A stretch of 64,000 nucleotides of DNA from Semisulcospira habei (GCA_036245525.1 BTPG01000006.1:73195526-73259525), one strand, 5' to 3'. Counted from the first letter of the stretch, positions 41,071 to 51,573 are shown. The notes: generated by a model from the letters alone, not told the origin. Numbers and translations: made by a program.

Positions 41071-42027
41071 CTAGAACTGACATATGAGATTATACCACAA
41101 GGTATATGTGTGCGCCTCCTAAGTAATATAGATTCGTACATCGGTGATGTTTAGTTTAGGTGATACTGAGAATCTCACTCGAGTGGTTTTAAAACCTTAT
41201 CCTACGAGAGAAAGCCTTTTTCACCTTTTTCTTGGCATGAATCCGATGTGAGTTGGCTTTCGGCACAAGCCTAGTCACAACACAGCCGCCATTGTGTCTT
41301 GGCCCAAATATGGACATATTTTGACTTTGTAATGTGGCGTCATATTTTGGATGCCAGGCAAATGTTCCTAGATGATGATGTAATAGCGTAATTCATGACG
41401 CCAGAGTGCCAGCCTTACTATGGATGAAATGATGTCAATGCACGTGAGCTGAGAGTAGGTGAACTTTCAATATCTCGTGTGCCCGTACCTTTTTGTAGAC
41501 CAGACTTTTTTACAAAACAAATTTGTGCACACTTGGCCGTTTACACAGCAAAGCTGTATCACGCACGTGTGATACAGCTTTTCCGCTCAAAGGCAGCAAA
41601 TAAAGAGATGTGCAAGAAAAAAACTATCTTCAATGATCCCCACAACAGTAGAGAAAGCTAACTAGAACCGACAGTCAAGATTCCGTCACTCTAGAACTTT
41701 CAAGGTCGATACGCCTCCAAAGGGAAACATAAAAGAAGGTTAATTCTAAATCTCTGTTTTTTCATCATCAGCCTTCGATCACCGACCGCGAGCACTAACT
41801 GGAACCGACAGTGCACGTCTCAAGGACAAAATCCTTGCCGTGCTCCGAACATTTTGACAGGCGTCTTGCGTGATTGGTGGCACCTAATTTCCCTCGGCCA
41901 ATCAGAAAGCTGGTCAATTTCCCCGCCACCAATCAGACGTTAAGCAGACAATTTGTGACCTGCATGAAAATTCTCTAGAGTAAGTCCGCAACAGGCCACG
42001 GCCGAGAAACGTTGTTCACCATGTCCC
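41071..42027. other. No gene; two small inverted repeats
   Basis: 41551-41580 is a perfect short palindrome (AAGCTGTATCAC and GTGATACAGCTT). 41870-41941 has GTGATTGGTGGCACC facing CCGCCACCAATC with several CCAAT-type words, which could be a promoter or a decayed foldback. Nothing else stands out. Confidence 0.5.
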
Positions 42028-42131
42028 AGTCCGCACAAGGTGCTCGGGCCGACGTAGGCCGCAGTCGGTCCGCGCACGTCCATGCGTGGGCTGAGTGCGG
42101 TCGACGTCGGCCCCAGCACCTTGTGCTCACG
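42028..42131. repeat. Family E palindrome, co-varied tips
   Basis: GCACAAGGTGCTCGGGCC pairs with GGCCCCAGCACCTTGTGC; other copies read GCAAAAGGTCCTCGGGCC. The two differences in the tip are mirrored. Confidence 0.93.
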
Positions 42132-42450
42132 GGGTTGTAGCCTTATTTCATTCTTCAATGATAACAATGTTCGAGCGAGAGTTTTTGAGAAGCCTGTATC
42201 TTCTTTGTTATGTTCGAGTTGAAAATGAAGTCCAACTACACTAAAGGTAGTGCATGACTACAGTTTCCAGTCAGGTCTCAGAAATCAAAGCAGTAGATTG
42301 AAGGGGAGGGTTAAACAAGACGGAAATTTACGTCGCCATTTCATGGTAAATTGCAATATTCTGCAAGTAATACTTAGCACACTGGTTGTCAGTATCACAG
42401 GCACCACAACCGGTATATGTCAATTCTAGCTAGTCACTACTTTCGTTTAA

Positions 42451-42648
42451 TTAACTCATTCTACCCCAACACCGAAATCCCCAAATTTTGCCGTTGTTCT
42501 CTGAAGACTGCATTGCAGTGCAGGACACAGATCGGCCATGATAGTTCAAGGGTGATTCCAGAATAGCTTGACGCCCATAGGCGCCAAGCTATTATGGTAT
42601 CACCCTTGAACTATCATGGTCGATCCTTATCTTGCTGTGGTGTGTTAA
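42451..42648. mobile_element. Family B2 foldback element
   Basis: TTAACTCATTCTACCCC and a shortened TGGTGTGTTAA. Core GGCCATGATAGTTCAAGGG and CCCTTGAACTATCATGGTC. Inverted relative to 11346-11558. Confidence 0.92.
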
Positions 42649-42767
42649 AGCGATCTGCTCCCCGGCAGACTTTGATTGTGAAAATTAGCATATACAACGG
42701 GTTCTCAATGTTGTCTTGCCCCAACTAAAGCTTTTCCGCACGCCTTTTCACATTCCGGGTGCGTAGG

Positions 42768-43045
42768 CAGTTAGTTAATTAGTTCGGGTTTAACGTCCCA
42801 CAGCACCGAGGTGATCATGGACGGCCCTGACGGGCGGGTTATGGGGGACAGGGAAATCTATTGCCTATGGAGTACGACCTGAACACTGATCAACTCAGGC
42901 GCACTCCAACTGTGCCACTTTGATTTACCAGGACCTTTCAACGGACATGCTATTGAACAAATCCGTTTTTTTCCCCCTGGATTGTGAGTCCAGCTACCGG
43001 GGCAGGGACGGGATTCGAACCCACGACCCGGCGATTCACACGACA
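42768..43045. repeat. SINE-like element with tRNA-related part
   Basis: TTAGTTCGGGTTTAACGTCC at the left and GGGATTCGAACCCACGACC at the right; the latter is a tRNA B box in minus orientation. A second piece of the left part is inverted at 27965-28020. Likely an old multi-copy SINE. Confidence 0.6.
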
Positions 43046-43423
43046 TATCACATAAGTCTTTTATTGCCCCTGGTGCCCCAGGAAAATAAAGAGCAGAAAC
43101 GTCTTTCATTTTACATTCGGTTTCATGAGTTACGTTAACCCTTTGGTGCACCATTATTGTAAGCCACTCTGAGACCATGTTTATGAAGGATATGTTTCGA
43201 ACTATAATCCTTTTTCTACTTTGGAGGAAGGTCGCTTTAAGCTGTTTACATTCTGAAAACCGAAAATACCTAGGAGGACCGGTTGACGCAAACACTGGAT
43301 GAACGAGTTTCTCGGTGACATCTGCTGACGAACTGCGATCTAGTGAAATGACACTGAAGAAACATTGATATTACGTCATCTCTTTTCATTGACATTGATT
43401 TGGGTCATTTTGTCTGGTACCCA

Positions 43424-43520
43424 TGAAGCAAAAGACCTTCGGGCCGACGTCGGCCGCAGTGGGTCCGCGCACAGCGCGGGCCCACTGCGGCTGACGTCGA
43501 CCCCAGGACCTTTGCTGGGT
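43424..43520. repeat. Family E palindrome
   Basis: AAGCAAAAGACCTTCGGGCC and GACCCCAGGACCTTTGCTG tips; GGGTCCGCGCACAGCGCGGGCCC centre. Confidence 0.92.
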
Positions 43521-43601
43521 AAATATCGACGGTTTTCGCGTGCAACCTCATAAGTGAAATTGTGGCGCGATGTCATATTTTGACGCTGTTGCCTCTTTGA
43601 T

Positions 43602-43618
43602 TCCCCCCCCCCCCCCCC
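43602..43618. repeat. Poly-C tract
   Basis: Seventeen C residues. Confidence 0.9.
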
Positions 43619-43739
43619 TGAAAGACTGTTTGCAAAGTTTAACAAATTCAATGAAAAATTTTAGGGTGAAACAAACTTTGTACAAAGTGCCTTCGCGTGA
43701 AACGTCTTTCCGCAAAATGCATGAGCGTCAAACAAGTCA

Positions 43740-44035
43740 CACACACGTGACCAAAAGCTCATTTAATCAAATTTTTAAAAAAAATCTTTTCAAATCATTT
43801 TTCTCTTTTTGCAAATCGTGGAATATACACTCAACTGCTGTAAACACTAACGACATGATATGAAATATATATTTTGGCCAAATCAGAGTCAAACAAATGA
43901 CCAAATGTATATTAGCGACACATATGTGACCATGAGCACATTTGGTACATCACATAAAAAAATTGTCAAAACATTTTCATAGGGTATATACACTCAACTG
44001 CTGTTAACACCATCCACATGACATATATAATATAT
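43740..44035. repeat. Two decayed tandem units, 165-180 bp
   Basis: GTGACCAAAAGCTCATTT with ATATACACTCAACTGCTGTA, and GTGACCATGAGCACATTT with ATATACACTCAACTGCTGTT, in the same order and spacing. Confidence 0.7.
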
Positions 44036-44465
44036 AATTATCGATTTTATGTCAGAAATAATGCATTTGTGTAGTTTTCCCGTCTGCACAAAATTAGCGC
44101 TGAAATGTCATGCGAGAGGTGCATGAAGCTCTGTCTAAAAATGCACCAGTCACATTAGCTCTCTTCGATTTTTTTTCTTTAAATACTTAAAATCCCTTAA
44201 AGTTCTTACAGTTAAAAAAAAAAAATCCAATCCAGATCGACATTTTTAACGAGTTTCAGACCAGGGGGGAAACGCTTCGATTTCTCACCGCCTGCTCGGG
44301 TGTTTTGGGGCAATTTTCTGTCGTGAGGATGTTTCCTGGTAATTTTCTGTCGTCCACTCGAGACACTCTGCGAAGGTTTTGCGTCACGAAACTGGAAATC
44401 AAACTCGTTGATGACTCAATTTGCACTTCAGCACAACAGGTCAGTTGCGGAAAGAAAGTTTGCGT

Positions 44466-44531
44466 TGCAAGAGGCATAGATCTTCATGAGCCCCCGTAGT
44501 GCGGGGGCTCATGAAGATCTATGCTACTTGC
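44466..44531. repeat. Family A core palindrome, CTTC subtype
   Basis: GCAAGAGGCATAGATCTTC pairs with GAAGATCTATGCTACTTGC: CTTC and GAAG replace CCTC and GAGG in both arms. Two extra TGCCTCTTGC words follow at 44541-44562. Confidence 0.92.
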
Positions 44532-44685
44532 GTACCTTTTGCCTCTTGCTTGCCTCTTGCTCATCTAGAAAATTGAACTTGCCAACGAGCCAATGTGCAC
44601 CACAAAAAGAAATTTTCTGTCGTCAACACATGCGTTTAGTGAGTTAATTGGTGATGCACTTATTCAGCTGCAAACGTTTCCTCAG

Positions 44686-44746
44686 CAAAATGGCATAGAT
44701 TTTCATGAGAGGCTGCAGGGGGGCTCATGAACATCTGTGATTCTTG
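44686..44746. repeat. Family A core palindrome, decayed
   Basis: AATGGCATAGATTTTCATGAG and CTCATGAACATCTGTG keep register; the tips are poor. Confidence 0.65.
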
Positions 44747-45162
44747 TTCAGTGGCAGAGCACACTTTGTTGGTGACTCAGTTTGCACTTTCGTAAGAATA
44801 GTTTAGTCGTCGACAAACCCACTGCATTTAGTGACTCTTTAGTGGGTTAAGGGGCGATAAACCTGGACGTTGCGAAGTAGTTTCGACTGGGTTTGTATGG
44901 CGTGGGGTAGGGAGGGAGGGTTACTGTCATGACTTTTGTCAATCATGAATCATGAAACTTAAGATTTGAGCCATCACAATCTTATAAAAATATTTTTTTC
45001 ACGGATCACAGATAAACGACCTTTCATGGGGGGTTCATCCCTAGTACTACGTTTCACGAGAAATACATGTCAATAGCCCTCCGAGCCCTATACATGTCGA
45101 CAGCACTATGATCGCTTGCACTATGAGTCATAGCACTACGTATCGCTTGCACTACGTTCCAG

Positions 45163-48078
45163 CGCCATCATCATCATCATCATCAGTCCCTTGCCCGAAC
45201 TGGGCGTTGGGGGGACTGAAAGGCAGCAGCAACAGACAGTGCTCTCCACTGAGTTCTATTTTGGGCGGTGGCAAGCAAGTCTGACATCTCGAGTTCGGTC
45301 CATTCTTTTATGTTTGCGACCCAACTCTTTCTCTGACGACCTCGCCGACGACTTCCTTCGAGAGTGCCTTGGAGGATAGTCTTGGACAAGGTGTTGTGTC
45401 GGGTCACGTGGCCAAACCAAGCAAGCTTGCGCCGTTTCACGGTTGCCAGAAGGGGTTCATGTGGGCCCACCAGGGAAGTGACGATGCTCCGTACATATTC
45501 GTTGGTCTTGTGCTCGCGGTACGAGATGCGGAGCAACTTCCTCAGGCACTTGTTCTCAAAGGCCTGGATTTTCTTTTCTGAGTCTGCAAGCAGTGTCCAA
45601 GTCTCACAGCCGTAGAGTAGAATAGACACTATGAGGGACTTGTAAAGCCTGTACTTGATGGTGAAGCTGATGGAGTTACTTCGCCATATCCTGTCCAGCC
45701 TGGCCATTGCGGATGTTGCTGTACCTATCCTGATACGGATCTCTGCTATGCAACTACCGTCTTTGGACAGGGTGGCTCCCAAGTAGTTGAAGCTATTGAC
45801 CTCTTCTAGCTTTTGGCCATTCATGTGAATGTTGCTGCTGCTGTCGCTTGTGGTGTTGATCATCACTTTGCTTTTATCCGTACTGATCTCCATGCCATAA
45901 GACCCTGCGCTACTTGAAAGTTTGTCTGTCAGGTTTTGGAGCTCACTATTGCTGCCTGCCATGAGGTCAATGTCGTCTGCGAATCGAAGATTGCACAGGG
46001 ATCTGCCACCAATAGAGATTGAAGTATGGTGGTCGTGGAGGGTTTCCTGCATGATCTTCTCCAGGAATATGTTGAAAAGGACAGGAGAGAGCAGGCATCC
46101 TTGACGGACACCGATCGTCGTCCTGAAGAACTCGCCTGACTGATTGTTAAGTAGAACCGCGCTGCAGGCGTTCTTGTAAAGCGCTTCTATCATTTGGATC
46201 AGTCCCTCCTCTATGTTGAACGATCTCATGACTTGCCAGAGTCCGTCGTGCCAGACGCGATCAAATGCTTTCCTGAAATCAATGAAGTTGTGGTAGAGTT
46301 CGCGCTGATGCTGCAGATGTTTCTCGATCAGGACGCGGCAGTTGAAAATCTGCTCTACAGTGCTTCTTCCAACTCTGAAGCCAGCCTGTTCTTCTGCCAG
46401 CAGTTCCTCGGCGAAAGTTTTGAGGCGGTTGAGAATGATTCTAAGCATTACTTTGCTAGGGTGACTTATCAGACTGATAGTTCTGTAGTTCTGGCACTGT
46501 TTCAGGTTTCCTTTCTTGGGGAGCGGGATCACTAGAGACTGTGTCCATTCTACTGGCCATTTCTTTTGCTCCCAGATCTTTTGACAGAGTGTAGTGAGGA
46601 CCTTCGTTGTTACTTCTCCTCCATGTTTCAACAGTTCAGCAGGTACGTTGTCTACACCTGGAGACTTTCCTCCCTTCAGGCCACGTACGGCTGCTTCCAC
46701 CTCTTCAGCTAACACTGGCAGGTCTTCAGCCTTCCTGGCCCCAGCCTGGTTGTTTTGGAGGATGCTGGTGTCTGGCTCAGCCTTGTAGTTATACAAGTCT
46801 CGGCAGTACTCAGTCCATCTGTTTAGTACAGCAGTGTTTTCCGTAAGGAGTTGGCCGCTGCTGTCTTCGATGACTGTGGCTGTTCGCTGTTGAGTCTTGG
46901 TGAGGGTCCTTAGCGTTTCATAAGCCTTCTTGCTGTTGCCATTTGCCATGCCCTCTTCCACGCTACAACACTGGTCTTCAATCCAATCTTCTTTGGCTTC
47001 TTTCATCCTCTTCCTGATCTTCTTGTTGACAAGTCTGTACTTGTTTGCTGATGTGAGGTCTTGGCCTCTCTTTTTCTTCCAGGCTCTCCTCTCATCACAG
47101 AGATCGAGAATGTCATCGGTGACCCAGGGCTGTTTGCGCTTCCTCTGCTTCCCCAGCACTTCTTCTGCTGTAGAAAGTAACACCTCTTTTATATTTCCAG
47201 CAAGGGTGTCTACGTCGCAGTCCAAAGTAGCCAAGGCTGCAAATCTGCCTCCCACCTGGGCTTGGAAGAGCTCTTCTACTTCCGGGTCTTTTAGCTTCTG
47301 GAGGTCGAATCTGATGCGAGGGTTCTTGCTATCTCGTTTCAATGCCAGCTTCAACTTGAGGCTAGTAAGGACGAGGTTGTAGTCGCTGCCAATATCAGCG
47401 CCAGGAAAGGACCTCGTTTGTGCTTTGTTAACGCTGGATTTGAATCGTCGAGGCAGCAAGATGAAGTCAATCTGGTTATGGACCAGGCCTCCTGGCGATT
47501 GCCATGTCACTGTTCTTGACTTCTTGTGTGGATGGAGGGTATTAGCAACGGTGAGACGGTGACTCTCTGCGAACTCTAAAAGTCGCAGGCCTCTGTCATT
47601 TGTTTCTCAAAGGCCAAACTTGCCAGCTGTTCCTGCCCATTGTTGGTAGGCGTCAGGGCCGATCTTTGCATTCCAGTCACCGAGGACAGTCAGAATGTCT
47701 TTCTTAGGTGTTTTCTTGATGATGTTGTCCAGTTGTTCGTAAAATTCTTCTAATTCTTCATCATCATGGTCTGCTGTTGGAGCGTATACTTGTATGATAG
47801 TGATGTTGTGCGGTCGGGCGGAGATGCGGATGGAGATTAGTCTGCTTGACACGGGGGTGCAGCTGATGACAGTTCCAACCACCTCTTTCCTTACGATAAA
47901 AGCTACGCCATGTTCGTGCTTGGTTTCTTTTCCGCTGAACCAGATTTTATGGCCTTCATCTGTTGTTGTTTCTCCGAAGCCTGTCCATCGAACTTCTGCA
48001 AGTCCTACAATGTCCCAGCGATAGCGCTTCAACTCGTGGGTGAGTTCCTTCACTTTGCCAGTACGCCGTAAAAGACCG
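45163..48078 (-). mobile_element. RTE-type LINE, copy 1, 5'-truncated
   Basis: Minus-strand RTE element. The 3' tail is the ATC/GAT repeat at 45163-45183, the kind of short tandem tail RTE elements carry. Similarity to copy 2 (53833-56887) starts at TGKVKELTHEL near 48075, about 55 codons inside the ORF, so the 5' end is missing. Both flanks contain related CGTAGT and TATCGA words. Confidence 0.9.
45183..48077 (-). pseudogene. RTE endonuclease-reverse transcriptase, one stop
   Basis: A single frame with one interruption, TGA at 47609-47607, where copy 2 has a sense codon just before ETNDRG; both sides are in the same phase. Endonuclease motifs in order: AEVRW (metal-binding Glu), QVYAPT, GDWNAKIG, then SDYN at 47387-47376 where the family has SDH. 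Reverse transcriptase motifs: AGFRVGRSTVEQ, FIDFRKAFDRVWH, GVRQGCLLSPVLF, LRFADDIDLMAG (catalytic FADD), YLGATLS. The C-terminus RRRGRQRKSWVANIKEW is complete to the stop at 45183. Upstream residues of the endonuclease (TWN motif) are missing. The stop, truncation and lost catalytic His all predict an inactive protein. Confidence 0.93.
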
Positions 48079-48360
48079 TAGTGATATCGAGCGTAGTACT
48101 ATCGACGCTAAGCGCTATGGACACGTAGTTCTAACGGCCGTAGTTTTATCGACACTGAATGCTCGAAATACGTCGTGCTAACGGGATTCAGTCCTGAGAA
48201 AGTGTTGTTATACCCGACTTTTGTTATATCCGACCTGGCTATCAGTGAAGTCGACCACAGAGCAGCACACACACATTAGAAAGCTCTCTGAGTGTCCATG
48301 GGCTTGACGGGGCAAGGGCGGGCAAAGATATATAGAACAGACACTCAGTCAGTCGTGAAA
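48079..48360. other. Degenerate array of CGTAGT/TATCGAC words
   Basis: 48065-48150 repeats CGTAGTGATATCGAG, CGTAGTACTATCGACGC, CGTAGTTCTAACGG and CGTAGTTTTATCGACAC with about 20-35 bp spacing. Similar words (inverted) at 45090-45160 suggest the RTE copy landed within this array. The rest is featureless. Confidence 0.5.
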
Positions 48361-48470
48361 ACTACCCTAATAGCAAAAGGTCCTCGGGCCGACGACGGCC
48401 GCAGTTGGCCCGCGCACATGCGTGCGCGGGCCAACTGCGGCCGTCGTCGGCCCGAGGACCTTTCCTCACT
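48361..48470. repeat. Family E palindrome, perfect
   Basis: GCAAAAGGTCCTCGGGCC and GGCCCGAGGACCTTT; GACGACGGCCGCAGTTGG and CCAACTGCGGCCGTCGTC. GACGAC and GTCGTC replace GACGTC in both arms. The centre is GCGCACATGCGTGCGC. Confidence 0.95.
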
Positions 48471-48798
48471 GGAAAATAACTCAGACCGCTGCAGTCGTCA
48501 GACCTGAGGAATGTCCGTCCAGTGGTCGATCTCTAATACCGGAAGAACACCGACACATAAACAGGCCCTACATGTTTTAGGACAGAAAACAGCCCTCATG
48601 GTCCCCTCTTGCCATTGATGACTCATGAGGATCTGTGTCGATGGGTAAGGTTTGCTCCGATCAGGGGTCAATGTGTAACCCCGCCGAAGAATCTGTGGCC
48701 ATTCTTCAGACATTGTCCTCCAGCCTAGCTGCAAGCATGCAGAGATCTCTGGGACATCACTCAACGGTCGTATGCGCTAATGCGAACTCATCTGCAAG

Positions 48799-48872
48799 AA
48801 GCACGGATCTTCATGAGCCCACGCATATTAATGGGGAGGGCGGGGGGACTCAGGGGTATCTATGCCCCATGC
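48799..48872. repeat. Family A core palindrome, decayed
   Basis: GCAAGAAGCACGGATCTTC at the left; GTATCTATGCCCCATGC at the right. Confidence 0.65.
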
Positions 48873-48966
48873 TGACTTCACTGACGTCGATATACCGCTT
48901 CAGTATGTATGCCTTCAGCACCAACCGATTTTTGCCCTGCAAGAAACAGCGCCCCGTACACTGACC

Positions 48967-49195
48967 TTAACTGCTGGGGCAGGGCGACAAGAGACATAAA
49001 CCCATCTGCAAGAGACATAAATCCTCATCCAGATGGGTTTATATCTCTTGTTAGATTTAATTTATTCTTATTAGCCCTAAGTTCTTTATGCCAGATTTTG
49101 GTCCCAGTTACAATGTGTTCCTCACGTGATTGTCGGTCAGTGTGCAGTGGTTTCACTGAGACGCGCGATTTGTGATCACTGGCAGCGAAGGGGGT
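48967..49195. mobile_element. Family A element with a rearranged palindrome
   Basis: TTAACTGCTGGGGCAGG to CTGGCAGCGAAGGGGG. Instead of the normal core, 48988-49050 has arms CAAGAGACATAAACCCATCTG and CAGATGGGTTTATATCTCTTG enclosing one ordinary A left arm (GCAAGAGACATAAATCC). The right half is an inverted copy of sequence lying left of the core. Confidence 0.8.
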
Positions 49196-49325
49196 TACAG
49201 ATATTTGAACGGTGGACGGCATGGGTTCAGCGCCGTGAAAGATTATTTGCAGTGCGGTACGAAATATGAAAAGACGAGCCACGGGTTACAGAAGATCGTA
49301 AAATAAAATGTATCGCATACAAATG

Positions 49326-49463
49326 TTAACTCATTCAGCCCGAAGCACGTATTTCCCAAATTTTGGAGGCGTCATTTAACGACTATGCAAGCGCCAGGCG
49401 CCAAGCTAATCTGGCACTACCCTTGACTTATCATGGTCGACCCATCAGGGCTGAACGGGTTAA
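49326..49463. mobile_element. Family B1 element, left arm deleted
   Basis: TTAACTCATTCAGCCCG to GGGCTGAACGGGTTAA. Only the right arm (GGCGCCAAGCTAATCTGGC, then CCCTTGACTTATCATGG) remains. It sits exactly between the two duplicated units. Confidence 0.88.
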
Positions 49464-49510
49464 GGATATTTGAACGGTTGACGGCATGGGTTCAACACCG
49501 TGAAAGATTA

Positions 49511-49747
49511 AATTCAATTCAATTCAAATTCAAAAATCTTTATTGTCCATTAAATATATTTGTATAAAAATGGAAATTTGTCTTCGGCTCACAAACACGA
49601 ACAAGCAATTAAACACATATTTAAATAAAATCCCTCCCCACGCCTGTTAGAATATATAAGCCTTGCCGAATCACATTCTATTGATCACTTTGAATCACAT
49701 TATCACCACTCCTATCACAGTACCATCCCTTGCTATCACAACAAAAT
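49511..49747 (-). mobile_element. LINE 3' UTR tail inserted in a duplication
   Basis: A tail of ATTCA repeats followed by AAAATCTTTATTGTCCATT; in minus orientation this is the 3' UTR end of a CR1/L2-like LINE. The uninterrupted unit 1 defines the insertion site between GTGAAAGATTA and TGCAGTACGG. Confidence 0.7.
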
Positions 49748-49835
49748 TATATGCAGTACGGTATGAAATATGAAAAGACGTGCCACATGTTAGAGACGAA
49801 TGGAAAATAACATGTATCGCATGTAAACGTTAACA

Positions 49836-50553
49836 TTTTCAATAATCCTCAATAATAATAGTCTTTGAACGGTATTTGTGAGCAGAAAACATAAACAAGA
49901 ATAATGCAGCTTTACTTATGTACAAAGTTTAACAATTTTACTTGAGGGAACGAATCTCACTATTGTTTGGACCACAAAATGTCTAAAACATTTAAGACAT
50001 TTATGTCTAAGACAGCTGTTCCTGTGCACAGAACATAATATGATCTAAACTTTGGCACACAAGATTTGAATACGGGCGAACTGAACTGATATATTGATGA
50101 AGAATTTTTTTTATGCAGTAGTGTTCACCAATGGTTTAAGGATTTCCAGATCAAAAAATAAGTATAACACTAGCAGAGAAATACACGCCAAGCTTATTCG
50201 GATCATATTGAGTTGATTGTTACACTAAAATGTGTGTCCACCAACCGTCAAAAATGTATTTATGGAAGCAAGAATGATTATGCCTGTGGGTATGACGATT
50301 TCTGGAAATTTTGTACGCTTGTGTTTGCCGATGTAGGTCGATTTTTGTCATGCGCAGATGGTTTTCGAAAGTCTTCTCATGAACCGCTTTTTTTCAAACC
50401 GCTGAATAGTTTGCCAGTATTTTTTTTTTTTTTTTGGGTCACCCAAGACATCATTTAACTTTGATAACGTTCACCAGACGTTGTCTCCTTATTTACACGC
50501 AGACAGTCCCAGAGGGCACACAGCGCGAGAGTCAAACTTGAAATGTTTTGGGT
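49836..50553. other. No feature recognised
   Basis: AT-rich. A T run at about 50420-50435 and an 81-codon frame (50213-50458) without motifs. Confidence 0.35.
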
Positions 50554-50790
50554 TTAACACATTCTGCCCAAGGACGGAAATCTCCAAATTTTGAAGTTGC
50601 CCTCTGAATGACTGTATTACAACCCTCTGAATGACTGTATTACAATTCTAGAGTCAGATCGAGCATGATAGTTCAAGGGTGGTGCCATAATGGCTTGGCG
50701 CCTATGGGCGCCAAGCTATTATGGCACCACCCTTGAACTATCAAGCTCGATCCATGGCTTGCAGTGGTGTGTCGTGGCTAACTGAGTTAA
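50554..50790. mobile_element. Family B2 foldback element
   Basis: TTAACACATTCTGCCC and GTGGCTAACTGAGTTAA. Arms GAGCATGATAGTTCAAGGG and CCCTTGAACTATCAAGCTC; ATAATGGCTTGG and CCAAGCTATTAT against the usual AGAATAGC and GCTATTCT. A 23-bp word (CCCTCTGAATGACTGTATTA) is duplicated in tandem at 50608-50653. Confidence 0.93.
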
Positions 50791-50915
50791 GGTATTTGCA
50801 CCCACAACCCTGATTTCAAAGACGGGGCGCCGAAAGTAATTTCAACAAATTTTACCCCACCTATTTTGAACCGGCAAGATCTGTTGGACTAGAATCCAAC
50901 GCTGTACTAGATAGT
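50791..50915 (-). repeat. SINE-like sequence, second copy
   Basis: ATTTCAAAGACGGGGCGCCG is the inverse of the word at 36461; decayed tRNA-like words (ACTAGAATCCAACGCTG) follow. Confidence 0.55.
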
Positions 50916-50917
50916 CA

Positions 50918-50984
50918 CACTGGTTGTCCCTCTCAATTCGCTGCGTTAATCAGCACAGCGAATCGCGGGAGACAACCAGAGTGC
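50918..50984. repeat. Family H palindrome
   Basis: CACTGGTTGTCCCTCTCAATTC and AATCGCGGGAGACAACCAGAGTG at the tips; the centre is degenerate. Confidence 0.82.
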
Positions 50985-51204
50985 TACATCTACATGAGTT
51001 ACCAACGTTCGTCCGCTGGGCGAAGATGCTTACTGTTTCATATGAATATTGAAAAGGAAACAATGAAGAACACATGTAAATTAGGCTCACCAACATGCAA
51101 GTATATACCTCTTGCTAAACCCTTTTATACTTTTTGTTCTTTGAACGAAGAAGGTATTGTGAAGTTTAGTCATTGGGACCTTAACCAAGCAAGCAAATGG
51201 TCCA

Positions 51205-51236
51205 CGGACAGACGTCGGCCAGATGGTCTTTTGCTT
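51205..51236. repeat. Family E half arm
   Basis: GACGTCGGCCAGATGGTC then TTTTGCTT is a right arm without partner. Confidence 0.5.
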
Positions 51237-51573
51237 TCTGAATTGCCAATTACTTGAATTACTTGATTTTATATGTGCTAACGGGAATTCAGTAAACGTA
51301 ACGTCGACCCACATCCGAAGACTTTTTTGTCATATGTGAGGCACACAGAGAAACGTACAAGCCAGTGCAGACTGAAAACAGAATTCATTTACAACTAAAA
51401 GTTTGATGTCGACGAATAGTGTTACTAGCATCTATGTTTTAGATCTGGACTACTTCCGTTGGGAACTATATACACACCATATGCAATCAACAACACTACC
51501 GTAGACTTACAATACGATTACCCCTCCCCCCCCCCCCTCCCCAAGCGACGAAACACAGACTTAAATAGGGACA

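Larger units (their letters stand above)
49193..49835. repeat. Segmental duplication around a family B element
   Basis: Unit 1 (49195-49329) and unit 2 (49460-49835) share GATATTTGAACGGT, GACGGCATGGGTTCA, CCGTGAAAGATTA, GGTAYGAAATATGAAAAGACG and a final GTTAAC. Unit 2 is split by a LINE tail at about 49511-49747. Confidence 0.85.

Noticed and set aside
42990..43030. tRNA gene at the GGGATTCGAACC word
   Set aside because: Only a B-box-like segment is present; no cloverleaf could be drawn, so it is called SINE-related.
46194..47382. Plus-strand frames of 113 and 150 codons
   Set aside because: Antisense shadows of RTE copy 1.
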